The translations under genes were made by a program, and so were the position numbers. A stretch of DNA of 39,805 bases. It comes from Flavobacteriaceae bacterium (GTDB taxonomy: Bacteria; Bacteroidota; Bacteroidia; Flavobacteriales; Flavobacteriaceae). The DNA is taken from contig SHWW01000009.1 in assembly GCA_009693635.1 (NCBI GenBank), positions 1-39,805 on the forward strand. The letters are read 5' to 3'. Shown here one piece after another: positions 1 to 8,307 of this stretch (position 1 is the stretch's first letter; each line of letters begins with the position of its first letter). Below the pieces are notes generated by a model. That model saw only the letters and a list, made by a program, of their open reading frames with translations, made no database searches and was not told the DNA's origin.

Positions 1-1
1 T

Positions 2-121
2 CCAATGTACAATTGGAAACAAAACAAAGGCTATCCCACTAAAGAACATCGGGAAGCAATTCTAAAATATGGAGTAACAAAATACCATCGATTGTCATTT
101 AAGTTGTTGGCCGAAGTATAG
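2..121 (+). CDS. rnhB: Ribonuclease HII, C-terminal fragment (partial at window edge)
   Basis: Only the last 39 codons are present, and the reading frame is open from the window edge to TAG at 119-121. The peptide contains [18 protein letters not shown] and then [12 protein letters not shown]. This matches the conserved C-terminal segment of bacterial RNase HII (GYPTxxHxxAIxxxGxxxxHRxSF), the enzyme that cuts the RNA strand at ribonucleotides embedded in DNA. The catalytic DEDE residues would lie upstream, outside the window. The identification rests on this tail motif alone, which is distinctive for the family. A degenerate heptamer repeat starts directly at the stop codon. Confidence 0.85.
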   Translation, partial: PMYNWKQNKGYPTKEHREAILKYGVTKYHRLSFKLLAEV

Positions 122-150
122 ACCAAAAGACAAAATACAAAGGACAATAG
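121..150. repeat. Degenerate 7-base tandem repeat after rnhB
   Basis: Four head-to-tail 7-base units can be read: CCAAAAG (123-129), ACAAAAT (130-136), ACAAAGG (137-143), ACAATAG (144-150). The consensus is ACAAAAG with one or two changes per unit. The array begins at the rnhB stop codon. Similar short-unit arrays lie beside era (38589-38646) and alaS (27495-27529). Confidence 0.5.
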
Positions 151-213
151 AGTTTTAAAATTAGTGATAATTAGTCTAATTTGTAGCTAATAAAATCTTT
201 GGGATCCTTTAGG

Positions 214-912
214 TTAATAAAAAGAGCATCCAAATAAAACTGAAAAATGTTTCAAGATTTTTTCTTTAACTTCTTGTTCGTCGACTTTTTCAACACCCAA
301 TTCCACATTTAAAGACGTAACTGCTTTTCCGAGAATACCACAAGGAATAATATTGTCAAAGTAACCCAAATCGGCATTGACATTTAATGCAAATCCATGC
401 ATGGTTACCCAACGAGAAGCACGAACTCCCAAAGCACAAATTTTTCTCGCAAATGGAGTCCCCACGCCAATCCAAACACCAGTTTCCCCTTCACTTCTTG
501 CACTTATTATATTATATTCGGCTAAAGTCAAGATGATTGCTTCTTCGAGATAGCGCAAATATTTGTGAATGTCTGTGAAAAAATTATCTAAGTCTAAAAT
601 GGGATAGCCCACAATTTGTCCCGGCCCGTGATAGGTAATATCGCCGCCACGATTGATTTTGTAAAACGAAGCGCCTTTAGCTTCCAATTGTTTTTCGGAT
701 AAAAGCAAATTTTCTAACGAACCGCTTTTTCCTAAAGTATAAACATGCGGATGCTCTACAAACAAAAAATAATTTGGGGTTTCCAAATCGGTTTCCTCTC
801 TCCTATTCTTGATTTTCAAATCCAAAATTCTCCTGAACAATTCCTCCTGGTATTCCCAAGTAGCTTTGTAATGTTTTAATCCGAGATCTTGAAATTGGAT
901 ATTTTTATTCAT
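214..912 (-). CDS. lipB: Octanoyl-[acyl carrier protein]:protein N-octanoyltransferase LipB
   Basis: LipB moves the octanoyl group from acyl carrier protein to lipoyl domains of 2-oxoacid dehydrogenases and the glycine cleavage H protein, the first step of endogenous lipoate synthesis in the cytoplasm. The 232-residue length is normal. The RGGDITYHGPGQ signature lies at about residues 88-98. The catalytic lysine is K157 in RKICALGVR, followed by WVTMHG, and the catalytic cysteine is C191 in IIPCGI, all in the family order. The gene diverges from lysS across a short shared promoter region. The ATG start at 910-912 lies just downstream of a TAnnTTTG-type promoter on this strand. Confidence 0.96.
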   Translation of the reverse strand: MNKNIQFQDLGLKHYKATWEYQEELFRRILDLKIKNRREETDLETPNYFLFVEHPHVYTLGKSGSLENLLLSEKQLEAKGASFYKINRGGDITYHGPGQIVGYPILDLDNFFTDIHKYLRYLEEAIILTLAEYNIISARSEGETGVWIGVGTPFARKICALGVRASRWVTMHGFALNVNADLGYFDNIIPCGILGKAVTSLNVELGVEKVDEQEVKEKILKHFSVLFGCSFY

Positions 913-929
913 TGCTATTATTTGTGGTG

Positions 930-958
930 CAAAGTTACAAAGTTTAATACTAAAACAA
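930..958 (-). promoter_or_regulatory. Bacteroidetes-type promoter for lipB
   Basis: On the minus strand there is a TTG (plus-strand CAA, 956-958), an 18-base spacer, and TAACTTTG (plus-strand CAAAGTTA, 930-937). This fits the -33 TTG / -7 TAnnTTTG pattern of Bacteroidetes sigma-A promoters. It ends about 18 bases before the lipB start codon. Confidence 0.55.
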
Positions 959-997
959 CTTTAAATGAAAAGTCAAAATAATTTTCAAATTTTCAAA

Positions 998-1027
998 TTG
1001 CTACATTTTCAAATTTAACTATATTTG
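998..1027 (+). promoter_or_regulatory. Bacteroidetes-type promoter for lysS
   Basis: TTG at 998-1000, a 19-base spacer, and TATATTTG at 1020-1027 match the -33/-7 consensus TTG-N19-TAnnTTTG exactly. The start codon of lysS follows at 1049, which leaves a short untranslated leader. Confidence 0.65.
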
Positions 1028-1048
1028 CTATCTTAAAAACAGATCACA

Positions 1049-2758
1049 ATGGCATTATCCGAGCAAGAAATCCTTCGTAGAGAAGCACTTCAAGAATTAC
1101 GCAATTTGGGAATTGACCCTTATCCTGCAAATGAGTTTGTAACTACCGCTTTTTCAAGTGAAATTTTAGCCGATTTCGAAAAATTTGAAGGTAAGGAAGT
1201 GGTTTTAGCAGGCCGTTTGATGGGAAAGAGAATCATGGGAAAGGCTTCATTTGCTGAACTTAAAGATTCTGAAGGACGCATTCAAATCTATGTTTCGAGA
1301 GATGACATTTCTACGGACGAAGAAAAAACAATGTACAATGTTGTTTTCAAAAAACTGCTTGATATTGGTGATTTTATTGGAATTCGCGGAACGGTTTTCA
1401 AAACACAAGTGGGCGAAATTTCGGTTCATATTTATGGATTAACAGTTTTGGCGAAAGCCTTGAAACCGCTTCCAGTAGTAAAAACAGATGCTGATGGGAA
1501 AACGCACGATGCTTTTTCGGATCCTGAGCAAAGATACCGCCGTCGTTATGTGGATTTAACGGTGAACGACCATGTGAAAGAAACGTTTGTAAAAAGAACA
1601 AAATTGTTCAATGCGATGCGTTCTTTCTTTAATGAACAAGGCTATTTGGAAGTAGAAACGCCTGTTTTGCAACCTATTCCTGGTGGTGCTGCGGCACGAC
1701 CGTTTATGACACATCACAATTCGTTAGACATTCCATTATACATGAGAATTGCGAATGAATTGTATTTGAAAAGATTAATTGTGGGTGGTTTTGAAGGGGT
1801 GTATGAGTTTTCTAAAAACTTCAGAAATGAAGGAATGGATCGAACGCACAATCCTGAATTTACAGCCATGGAAATATATGTAGCCTACAAAGACTACAAT
1901 TGGATGATGACATTCACCGAAAATTTATTGGAACATTGCGCAGTTGCTGTCAATGGAACTTCGGAAGCTACATTTGGCAAACACCAAGTGAACTTCAAAG
2001 CGCCTTACGCAAGAGTTACAATGACGGATTCTATTAAGCATTTTACTGGTTTTGATATTTCTGGGAAATCAGAAACAGAATTATTTGATGCCGCGAGAGG
2101 AATGGGAATTGATGTTGATGCCACAATGGGGAAAGGAAAATTGATTGATGAAATTTTTGGTGCTAAATGCGAAGGAAATTATATTCAGCCTATTTTCATT
2201 ACTGATTATCCTAAGGAAATGTCGCCTTTGTGCAAATCACATCGTGACAATCCTGAATTAACTGAGCGTTTTGAATTAATGGTTTGCGGGAAGGAAGTGG
2301 CCAATGCCTATTCTGAATTGAACGACCCAATTGATCAACGAGAACGTTTTGAGCACCAATTAAAATTAGTTGAAAAAGGCGATGATGAAGCCACCGAATT
2401 TATTGATGAAGATTTTCTTCGTGCTTTGGAATACGGAATGCCTCCAACATCAGGATTGGGAATTGGAATGGATCGTTTGATGATGTATTTGACCAATAAT
2501 TCTTCTATTCAAGAAGTATTGTTTTTTCCACAAATGCGTCCTGAGAAAAAACAAGTTCAAATTGAATTATTAGAAGAAGAAAAATTAATTATCGACTTAT
2601 TAAAATCCAATAACAACAAAATAGATTTGGGTGTTTTGAAAATTAAATCAGATTTGAGCGGCAAAAAATGGGATGCCGCAATGAAAGGTTTGTCAAAATA
2701 TGGATTAGTAAAAGTGTTGTTAGTTGGCGATAGTAAAATAGTAGAATTAACAATTTAA
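1049..2758 (+). CDS. lysS: Lysyl-tRNA synthetase, class II
   Basis: LysS charges tRNA-Lys with lysine using ATP. The 569-residue protein has an N-terminal OB-fold anticodon-binding domain (about residues 50-140) and the class II catalytic core. Motif 2 is seen in FRNEGMDRTHNPEFTAMEIY and motif 3 in GLGIGMDRLMM, followed by FFPQMRPE. After the usual end of the core there are about 65 further residues, rich in Lys and Leu with a KKWDAAMKGL segment, that look like a small helical or winged-helix appendage. From memory, such extensions occur in Flavobacteriia. The ATG follows a good promoter. LysS is monocistronic here. Confidence 0.97.
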   Translation: MALSEQEILRREALQELRNLGIDPYPANEFVTTAFSSEILADFEKFEGKEVVLAGRLMGKRIMGKASFAELKDSEGRIQIYVSRDDISTDEEKTMYNVVFKKLLDIGDFIGIRGTVFKTQVGEISVHIYGLTVLAKALKPLPVVKTDADGKTHDAFSDPEQRYRRRYVDLTVNDHVKETFVKRTKLFNAMRSFFNEQGYLEVETPVLQPIPGGAAARPFMTHHNSLDIPLYMRIANELYLKRLIVGGFEGVYEFSKNFRNEGMDRTHNPEFTAMEIYVAYKDYNWMMTFTENLLEHCAVAVNGTSEATFGKHQVNFKAPYARVTMTDSIKHFTGFDISGKSETELFDAARGMGIDVDATMGKGKLIDEIFGAKCEGNYIQPIFITDYPKEMSPLCKSHRDNPELTERFELMVCGKEVANAYSELNDPIDQRERFEHQLKLVEKGDDEATEFIDEDFLRALEYGMPPTSGLGIGMDRLMMYLTNNSSIQEVLFFPQMRPEKKQVQIELLEEEKLIIDLLKSNNNKIDLGVLKIKSDLSGKKWDAAMKGLSKYGLVKVLLVGDSKIVELTI

Positions 2759-3060
2759 TTTTATATAAATCAAATTCGAAATTATTTATCTACGGTACCA
2801 GGAATTCTATATCATTGCAAAAAACATCGATTTACCGATTAATTATGAAAAGATAATAGCTGACTAAAATTAAGATTTGAAGGAAAATAAAAATTAATTT
2901 AACTTACAAATATTAAATCTATCACAATTGTTAAAATATTTTTAAAGTTTATTATCTTTTTCAAAAGCTGCTTTATTTTCAATAAAAAAAATGTATTATT
3001 GCATTATATTTAATTTTAACCTAAAATTAATTATTAAAACATAATTTTATTACATTAAAA
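2759..3060. other. Intergenic region between lysS and the protease, mostly featureless
   Basis: This 302-base stretch is very AT-rich and carries no gene with a start codon. A 32-codon open stretch without a start (2769-2867) reads as a coherent peptide (see findings) and may be a gene remnant. TATATTTA at 3005-3012 resembles a -7 promoter box for the protease, but no convincing -33 element is present. Confidence 0.4.
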
Positions 3061-6000
3061 ATGCAAAAAACATACTTTGTAACTCTACTTTTTCTATTTA
3101 TTTCTAATTTATTTTATTCCCAAACAAAAGATGAGGCAAATGCTATTATTAGCAATTACGATTTGTCAAAAATTAAAGAACTTCAAATTGCTTTAAAGAA
3201 AAAAACAACTTTAGAAAAACAAAAAGCAGAGGCATTAGCCAAAATTAATAATTGGCCAATTCGTGAAGTTCGTAAAGATGGTTCCATTAGTGAATTGATG
3301 AAATTAACACCTGACGGTTTCCCAGTTTATTTCACAAATAACAATGCGAATGCAGCCAAATCAACACGAGCAAATCATTTAAATTCCACAGGTTCTTTAG
3401 GTCTTGACCTTAATGGACAAGGAATGGTAGCTAGAGTTTGGGATGGCGGAACCGTTAGAAGTACGCACAATTTATTTTCAGGAAGAGTTACCATTGTAGA
3501 TGACCCAACAAGTACGACATATGCTGCTCATGCAACACATGTTACGGGAACAATAATGGCCTCAAATGCAGCCGCTAATACAAAAGGGATGGCCTATATG
3601 GCCGAAGCAAGAACTTTTGAATGGACGGATGATAATTCCGAGGCATTATCTGAAGTTCAATTGGGAATGTTACTTTCAAATCATTCGTACGGAGTTCCAA
3701 TTACAGGTTCAACAGGTGTTTTACCGTCATGGTACATTGGTTCCTACACTCAAGACGCGGAAAATTGGGATGAAATTGCTTATGTTTCTCCTTATTATTT
3801 AGCAGTTATTTCTGCGGGAAATGAGGGGACTAGTAATGCCAATCCGGATCCATTTGCTTATGGTTATGACAAATTAACAGGGAATAAAGTTTGTAAGAAT
3901 AACATGGTGGTAGCCAATGCTCAGGATGCAGTTGTAACAACAACTGGCGAATTAACAAGTGTAGCAATAAACACTTCTAGTAGTCAAGGCCCTACTGATG
4001 ACAATAGAGTTAAGCCTGATATTACTGGTAATGGTACTTCGGTGCTATCTGCAAATAGCACTGGTAATTCTTCTACTACTACAATGACAGGAACCTCTAT
4101 GGCTTCTCCAAATGTAGCAGGTACACTTTTACTTTTGCAACAACATTATAAAAACGCAACAACAAACTTCATGAAATCGGCTACCTTAAAGGGATTGGCC
4201 TGCCATACCGCTGATGACGCCGGAAATGTAGGTCCTGACGCAGTTTTTGGATGGGGATTATTGAATGCTAAAAAGGCGGCTGAAACTATTACTGGAAACG
4301 GATTGACCTCTTGGGTTTCAGAAGAAAATTTAAACCAAGGGCAAACATCAGCAATCATAGTGAAGGCTAGTGGTTCAGAACCTTTAATTGCATCAATAAC
4401 TTGGACTGATGTTCCAGGATCAGCAATTCAGGGAACGCTTCCAGCTAATGACCCAACTCCAGCTTTGGTAAATGATTTAGACATTAGAATCACAAAAAAT
4501 GGGGTTACTTATTTTCCATGGAAATTAAATATCTTTGCTTCTAGTGATGCAATTCAAACTGGTGATAATAATGTTGACAATGTAGAACAAGTTAAAATCG
4601 ATACTCCAACTAATAGTAATTATACTGTAACCATTACTCACAAAGGTGTTTTACAAACTGGAAAGCAAAACTATTCTTTAGTAATCACAGGTGTTTCTTC
4701 TTCTTTTTCCATAATTTCTGCTTCATCTGATTTAACGGTTTGTTCTAATCAAAATGCAGTTTATACCTATAACTACAAACAAAGTGGAAGCGGCACAACA
4801 ACTTTTTCTTCTGTTGGCTTACCATTAGGCGCAACTGCTACCTTTAACAACAATACATTAAGTGCAAATGGAAGTGTTACAATGTCAATTTCAGGACTTT
4901 CAAATGTAGTGCCAGGACAATACAACATAGGAATTATAGGAAATAATGGTACTGAAACAGAAACAAGATATAAATCATTAAAAATATATAATACTACTTT
5001 TCAAACAGTAAGTTTAACATCTCCAACTAATTTACAAACGGGACTTTCAACCTCTGTAAATTTAGCATGGATTAGTCAATTTAATGCTGAATCCTATAAT
5101 GTTCAAGTGTCAACTGTTTCTAATTTTAGTATTCCCATATTGAATACTACAGTAACTACAAATAGATTTACAGCAAGAGGGTTATCTGAGGATACCGTTT
5201 ACTATTGGAGAGTAACTCCACTAAATCAATGCGGATTAGGATTAACAAGTAATGCAACTGTATATAATTTTAAAACAGGAGTGCTTGTTTGCGGAGCAGC
5301 TGTTTTTAATGCAACGAATTTTTCTAATGCTACTATCGCATCTGTAGCAAATTCAAGCGCGAGTGTTCCTGTAACTATAACTGGTGGGCACACTATAGGT
5401 AGTATGAAAGTAAACCTTAAATTAACTCATCCCTACATTCAAGACATGACTATTTCTCTTGTTGGACCAGCAAGTATAGGAAGTCCAGAAGTAATATTAT
5501 TTAAAGAAGCTTGTGGAGATAATGACAATATTGATTGTACCTTAGACGACAGTGGTATCCCTCCTCAATGCTCTGGAATACCCTCTGTTTCTGGACTAAT
5601 TGCTCCGTATGAAGCATTAAGTGGTTTTAATAATATGCCAGCAAATGGAGAATGGACTCTTAAAATTAAAGATCCATATAATGGAGACGGCGGGGCTGTG
5701 AATTCCTTTAGTATTGATATTTGCTATATAACTAATTCATTAGGATTAGACACAAATAGTTTGTCAAATGTTACTGTTTATCCAAATCCAACTAAGGATG
5801 TTTTAAACATAAATATTCCTCAAGCGATTGGAACTTCAAAATTAAAACTTTTTGATATTCAAGGAAGAGAAGTATTGGAAAAAACTACTAATAATACGAA
5901 TGAAGTTTTGAATATTGGAAATTTACAAAGTGGTGTATACCTACTTTCAATTGAAAATGAAGCCAATAAAACCATAAAAAAAGTTATTTTAAATAGATAA
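3061..6000 (+). CDS. Secreted S8 (subtilisin-like) serine protease with T9SS sorting domain
   Basis: This is a 979-residue multidomain exoprotease. A signal peptide covers about residues 1-20 and is followed by a short pro-region. The S8 catalytic domain (about 110-410) shows the triad Asp128 (RVWDGG), His157 (HATHVTG, with Ala replacing the usual Gly) and Ser346 (GTSMASPNVAG), plus the oxyanion-hole Asn254 (SAGNEG). After it come a beta-rich domain, a fibronectin type III-like segment (about 650-740), and a P/proprotein-convertase-type domain (LKLTHPYIQDMTISLVGP to NGEWTLKIKDPYNGDGG). The type A T9SS C-terminal sorting domain (VYPNPTKDVLNI to SGVYLLSIENE, about 908-979) follows. The protein should cross the outer membrane by T9SS and act at the surface or outside on proteins; the substrate is unknown. 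Confidence 0.93.
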   Translation: MQKTYFVTLLFLFISNLFYSQTKDEANAIISNYDLSKIKELQIALKKKTTLEKQKAEALAKINNWPIREVRKDGSISELMKLTPDGFPVYFTNNNANAAKSTRANHLNSTGSLGLDLNGQGMVARVWDGGTVRSTHNLFSGRVTIVDDPTSTTYAAHATHVTGTIMASNAAANTKGMAYMAEARTFEWTDDNSEALSEVQLGMLLSNHSYGVPITGSTGVLPSWYIGSYTQDAENWDEIAYVSPYYLAVISAGNEGTSNANPDPFAYGYDKLTGNKVCKNNMVVANAQDAVVTTTGELTSVAINTSSSQGPTDDNRVKPDITGNGTSVLSANSTGNSSTTTMTGTSMASPNVAGTLLLLQQHYKNATTNFMKSATLKGLACHTADDAGNVGPDAVFGWGLLNAKKAAETITGNGLTSWVSEENLNQGQTSAIIVKASGSEPLIASITWTDVPGSAIQGTLPANDPTPALVNDLDIRITKNGVTYFPWKLNIFASSDAIQTGDNNVDNVEQVKIDTPTNSNYTVTITHKGVLQTGKQNYSLVITGVSSSFSIISASSDLTVCSNQNAVYTYNYKQSGSGTTTFSSVGLPLGATATFNNNTLSANGSVTMSISGLSNVVPGQYNIGIIGNNGTETETRYKSLKIYNTTFQTVSLTSPTNLQTGLSTSVNLAWISQFNAESYNVQVSTVSNFSIPILNTTVTTNRFTARGLSEDTVYYWRVTPLNQCGLGLTSNATVYNFKTGVLVCGAAVFNATNFSNATIASVANSSASVPVTITGGHTIGSMKVNLKLTHPYIQDMTISLVGPASIGSPEVILFKEACGDNDNIDCTLDDSGIPPQCSGIPSVSGLIAPYEALSGFNNMPANGEWTLKIKDPYNGDGGAVNSFSIDICYITNSLGLDTNSLSNVTVYPNPTKDVLNINIPQAIGTSKLKLFDIQGREVLEKTTNNTNEVLNIGNLQSGVYLLSIENEANKTIKKVILNR

Positions 6001-6019
6001 AAACAACTTAATGATCATG

Positions 6020-6051
6020 AAAAGGGGACTCTAGTTTGAGTTCCCTTTTTT
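6020..6051 (+). terminator. Rho-independent terminator after the protease
   Basis: The inverted repeat AAAAGGGGACTC / GAGTTCCCTTTT can form a 12-pair stem (one G-T pair) with loop TAGTTT, followed by a run of T. It lies about 20 bases after the protease stop codon. Confidence 0.85.
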
Positions 6052-6136
6052 ATTTGAATTGACATTAAATTTTTATGAATTTACCCTTTTAAAATTCAAA
6101 TGGTCTTATTGAGAATTAACATTAAAAAAATCTAAA

Positions 6137-6538
6137 ATGAAAAAATTAATTATAGTTGTATTATTAGTGTCTGGTTTATCAACATTTGGTCAGGTAGAAA
6201 AAAAAAGAGATTAAGAACCTTTGGGAAAAATGTATCTTGCTGAAAGAGGTCAAAGAGCCCTAAAAAGAATGACAAAAGAATTAGATTTAAATGAAGCACA
6301 ACAAAAAGAGATGGGTATTTTACTTTTAGAAGCTGAGTCTAAAAAAGGAACTTTTGAAAACGAACCGTCAAGAGAGGATCGCAAAGCAATGAAAAACAAA
6401 ATTAGAAAAATTCTTACCTAAGAACAAAATGCCAAGTGGGAGAAAATTAAAGTATAAAGAAGAGAAGAAAAAGTCGGAAAACCTAAAAATATGAAGATAA
6501 ATAATCAATTATTTTTTTCTTCAAGAAAAATCATTTAA
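6137..6538 (+). pseudogene. Small secreted helical protein gene broken by three in-frame TAA codons
   Basis: One reading frame runs from ATG 6137 to TAA 6536-6538, interrupted by TAA at 6212-6214, 6419-6421 and 6455-6457 with no frameshift. The start encodes a signal peptide (MKKLIIVVLLVSGLSTFGQ). After the first stop the frame reads MYLAERGQRALKRMTKELDL, then NEAQQKEM and REDRKAMKNKIRKILT. After the second stop comes EQNAKWEKIK, where relatives usually read LTxEQxxKW. This is the pattern of small periplasmic helical proteins with LTxEQ-like repeats. The first stop leaves only the signal peptide, so the gene is almost certainly dead. Each TAA is one base change from CAA (Gln) or GAA (Glu). 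The last 10-20 codons may be run-on. Confidence 0.75.
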
Positions 6539-6543
6539 ATTTG
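6536..6543 (+). promoter_or_regulatory. Possible -7 promoter box for the gene at 6564
   Basis: TAAATTTG matches the -7 consensus TAnnTTTG and ends 20 bases before the ATG at 6564. No clear TTG -33 element is present, so the call is tentative. It overlaps the end of the pseudogene frame. Confidence 0.35.
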
Positions 6544-6563
6544 ATAAAATTAAATCAATTCTC

Positions 6564-6944
6564 ATGAAAAAAATAATTATTGTTGGTTTTTTAATGTTTT
6601 CATTTAGTGTATCTATAAATGCTCAAAGCAAGAAAAAAACTGTTGTAGCTGAAACAAAAGAAATTGTTAATCTTACTCCTGCTCAAGCTGGTGAGAAAGA
6701 TGGAGTTGCCATTGCTCAGTTTTTAGGACTTGACGAAAATATGAAAGTTGCATTCTGTGGTTTATTTGAAATGAAACACCAAGTTATGCAAAGTGCTACT
6801 GAAACTAATGAAAGTAAAAAAGAAATGTCAAGAATTGTAGGTTTAAAAATTGAAGCTTCAATTGACTATGAAAGACTTGAAAAATTAAAAGCAAATACTG
6901 CACTTTACAATCAATTGTTGAGCACTGACGCTTTTGAAAAATAA
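6564..6944 (+). CDS. Small secreted helical protein, function unknown
   Basis: The protein has 126 residues with a clear signal peptide (MKKIIIVGFLMFSFSVSINAQ, cut after about residue 21), so it should be periplasmic. The mature part is Lys/Glu-rich and predicted to be mostly helical. It shows the segment NLTPAQAGEKDGVAIAQFLG, then FEMKHQVMQ, then SKKEMSRIVGLKIEASID. The last helix reads YERLEKLKANTALYNQLL. The order and spacing of helices resemble the adjacent pseudogene and the gene at 24347, which suggests one paralogous family. I do not recognise a named family and give no function. A bidirectional terminator follows. Confidence 0.75.
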   Translation: MKKIIIVGFLMFSFSVSINAQSKKKTVVAETKEIVNLTPAQAGEKDGVAIAQFLGLDENMKVAFCGLFEMKHQVMQSATETNESKKEMSRIVGLKIEASIDYERLEKLKANTALYNQLLSTDAFEK

Positions 6945-6963
6945 AATTTTCTATTCAATTCAT

Positions 6964-6996
6964 AAAAAAAGGCTTTCAATTGAAAGCCTTTTTTTT
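6964..6996. terminator. Bidirectional terminator between converging genes
   Basis: The perfect palindrome AAAGGCTTTCAATTGAAAGC plus flanking A and T runs gives a strong hairpin with a T tail on both strands. It lies between the gene ending at 6944 (plus) and hemL (minus), and overlaps the hemL stop codon by two bases (6995-6996). Confidence 0.9.
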
Positions 6997-8281
6997 ATAA
7001 TGTCTTGGCAACTTTATCAATTGCGCTAATTGTATAATCTAAATCTTCATAGGTTAAAGCATCCGAAATGAACCAGGTTTCATAGGCTGAAGGCGCTATA
7101 TAAACTCCTTCTTTTAACAAGCCGTGAAAAAATTTCTTGAACGTTTCATTATCGCCTTTTGAGGCACTTTGAAAGTCTACAACAGGTGCCGCATCAAAAT
7201 GAACCGAAATCATAGAACCAATTCTGTTAATTGTAAAAGTAATACCATTTGACGAAAGTGCTTTTTGAATTCCAACTTCTAAATAAATAGTTTTTTCGGA
7301 TAGCCTTTGAAATACGGCTTCATCTTCATTTAACGCTTTCAGCATTGCCAATCCTGCAGCCATAGCCAAGGGATTTCCTGATAATGTTCCTGCTTGATAA
7401 ATAGGACCAAAAGGCGCCAAGTGGTTCATGATTTCTGCTCTTGCGGCAAATGCACCAACTGGCAAACCGCCTCCAATTACTTTTCCAAAAGTGACAATAT
7501 CGGCTGTGACATTCAACAATTCTTGAACTCCCCCTTTTGCCAATCTAAAACCAGTCATTACTTCGTCAAAAATCAACAAAATAGAGCTTTCTGTACATAA
7601 TTTACGTAACTCTTCTAAAAACCCTTTATGTGGAGGAATACAACCCATATTTCCGGCAACAGGCTCAATTATTATTGCTGCAATTTCATTTTTATTGGCT
7701 TCAATAAGTGTTTTTACACTTTCTAAATCATTGTATTTTGCCAATAAAGTATCTTTTGCTGTTCCCAGTGTAACTCCCGGGCTATTTGGCGAACCAAAAG
7801 TTACCGCTCCACTTCCCGCTTGAATCAAAAAAGAATCGGAATGACCATGATAACAACCAGCAAATTTTATTATTTTATCTTTTTTAGTAAATCCTCGAGC
7901 CAATCGAATAGCGCTCATGCAGGCTTCTGTACCTGAATTCACAAATCGGATTTTATCAATTCCCGGCACCATTTTTATAGCTAATGCCGCAATTTGAGTT
8001 TCCATTTCTGTGGGCATTCCAAATGAAGTTCCCAATTTTGCTTTTTCAATAACTGCTTCAATAACAGGGGGAAAAGCATGTCCCAAAATCATTGGTCCCC
8101 AAGAATTAATAAAATCTATAAATCGGTTTCCGTCTTCATCAAATACATAAGCACCTTTTGCACTTTTCGCAAAAATCGGTGTTCCGCCAACAGATTTAAA
8201 CGCTCGAACTGGTGAGTTTACACCTCCTGGAATTACTTGTTCTGCTTCAACAAATAATTCACTGCTTCTTTGATACAACAT
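6995..8281 (-). CDS. hemL: Glutamate-1-semialdehyde 2,1-aminomutase
   Basis: HemL converts glutamate-1-semialdehyde to 5-aminolevulinate, the tetrapyrrole precursor made by the C5 pathway, using pyridoxal or pyridoxamine phosphate. The 428-residue length is standard. Visible signatures are [15 protein letters not shown] at the N-terminus, [26 protein letters not shown], the aspartate motif [12 protein letters not shown], and the PLP-binding lysine K267 in [15 protein letters not shown]. It is the last gene of a minus-strand unit with a PLP desulfhydrase-like gene and a glucosaminidase gene; the gap to the latter is 26 bases. The functions are not obviously related, so co-transcription may be incidental. 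Confidence 0.97.
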   Translation of the reverse strand: MLYQRSSELFVEAEQVIPGGVNSPVRAFKSVGGTPIFAKSAKGAYVFDEDGNRFIDFINSWGPMILGHAFPPVIEAVIEKAKLGTSFGMPTEMETQIAALAIKMVPGIDKIRFVNSGTEACMSAIRLARGFTKKDKIIKFAGCYHGHSDSFLIQAGSGAVTFGSPNSPGVTLGTAKDTLLAKYNDLESVKTLIEANKNEIAAIIIEPVAGNMGCIPPHKGFLEELRKLCTESSILLIFDEVMTGFRLAKGGVQELLNVTADIVTFGKVIGGGLPVGAFAARAEIMNHLAPFGPIYQAGTLSGNPLAMAAGLAMLKALNEDEAVFQRLSEKTIYLEVGIQKALSSNGITFTINRIGSMISVHFDAAPVVDFQSASKGDNETFKKFFHGLLKEGVYIAPSAYETWFISDALTYEDLDYTISAIDKVAKTL

Positions 8282-8307
8282 TTATAATTTGGTATTTGTG
8301 ATGTTAT

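Noticed and set aside
6212..6457. Genetic code change reading TAA as an amino acid in the gene at 6137
   Set aside because: TAA is the ordinary stop codon of most other genes in the window, including essential ones, so a reassigned code is not plausible.
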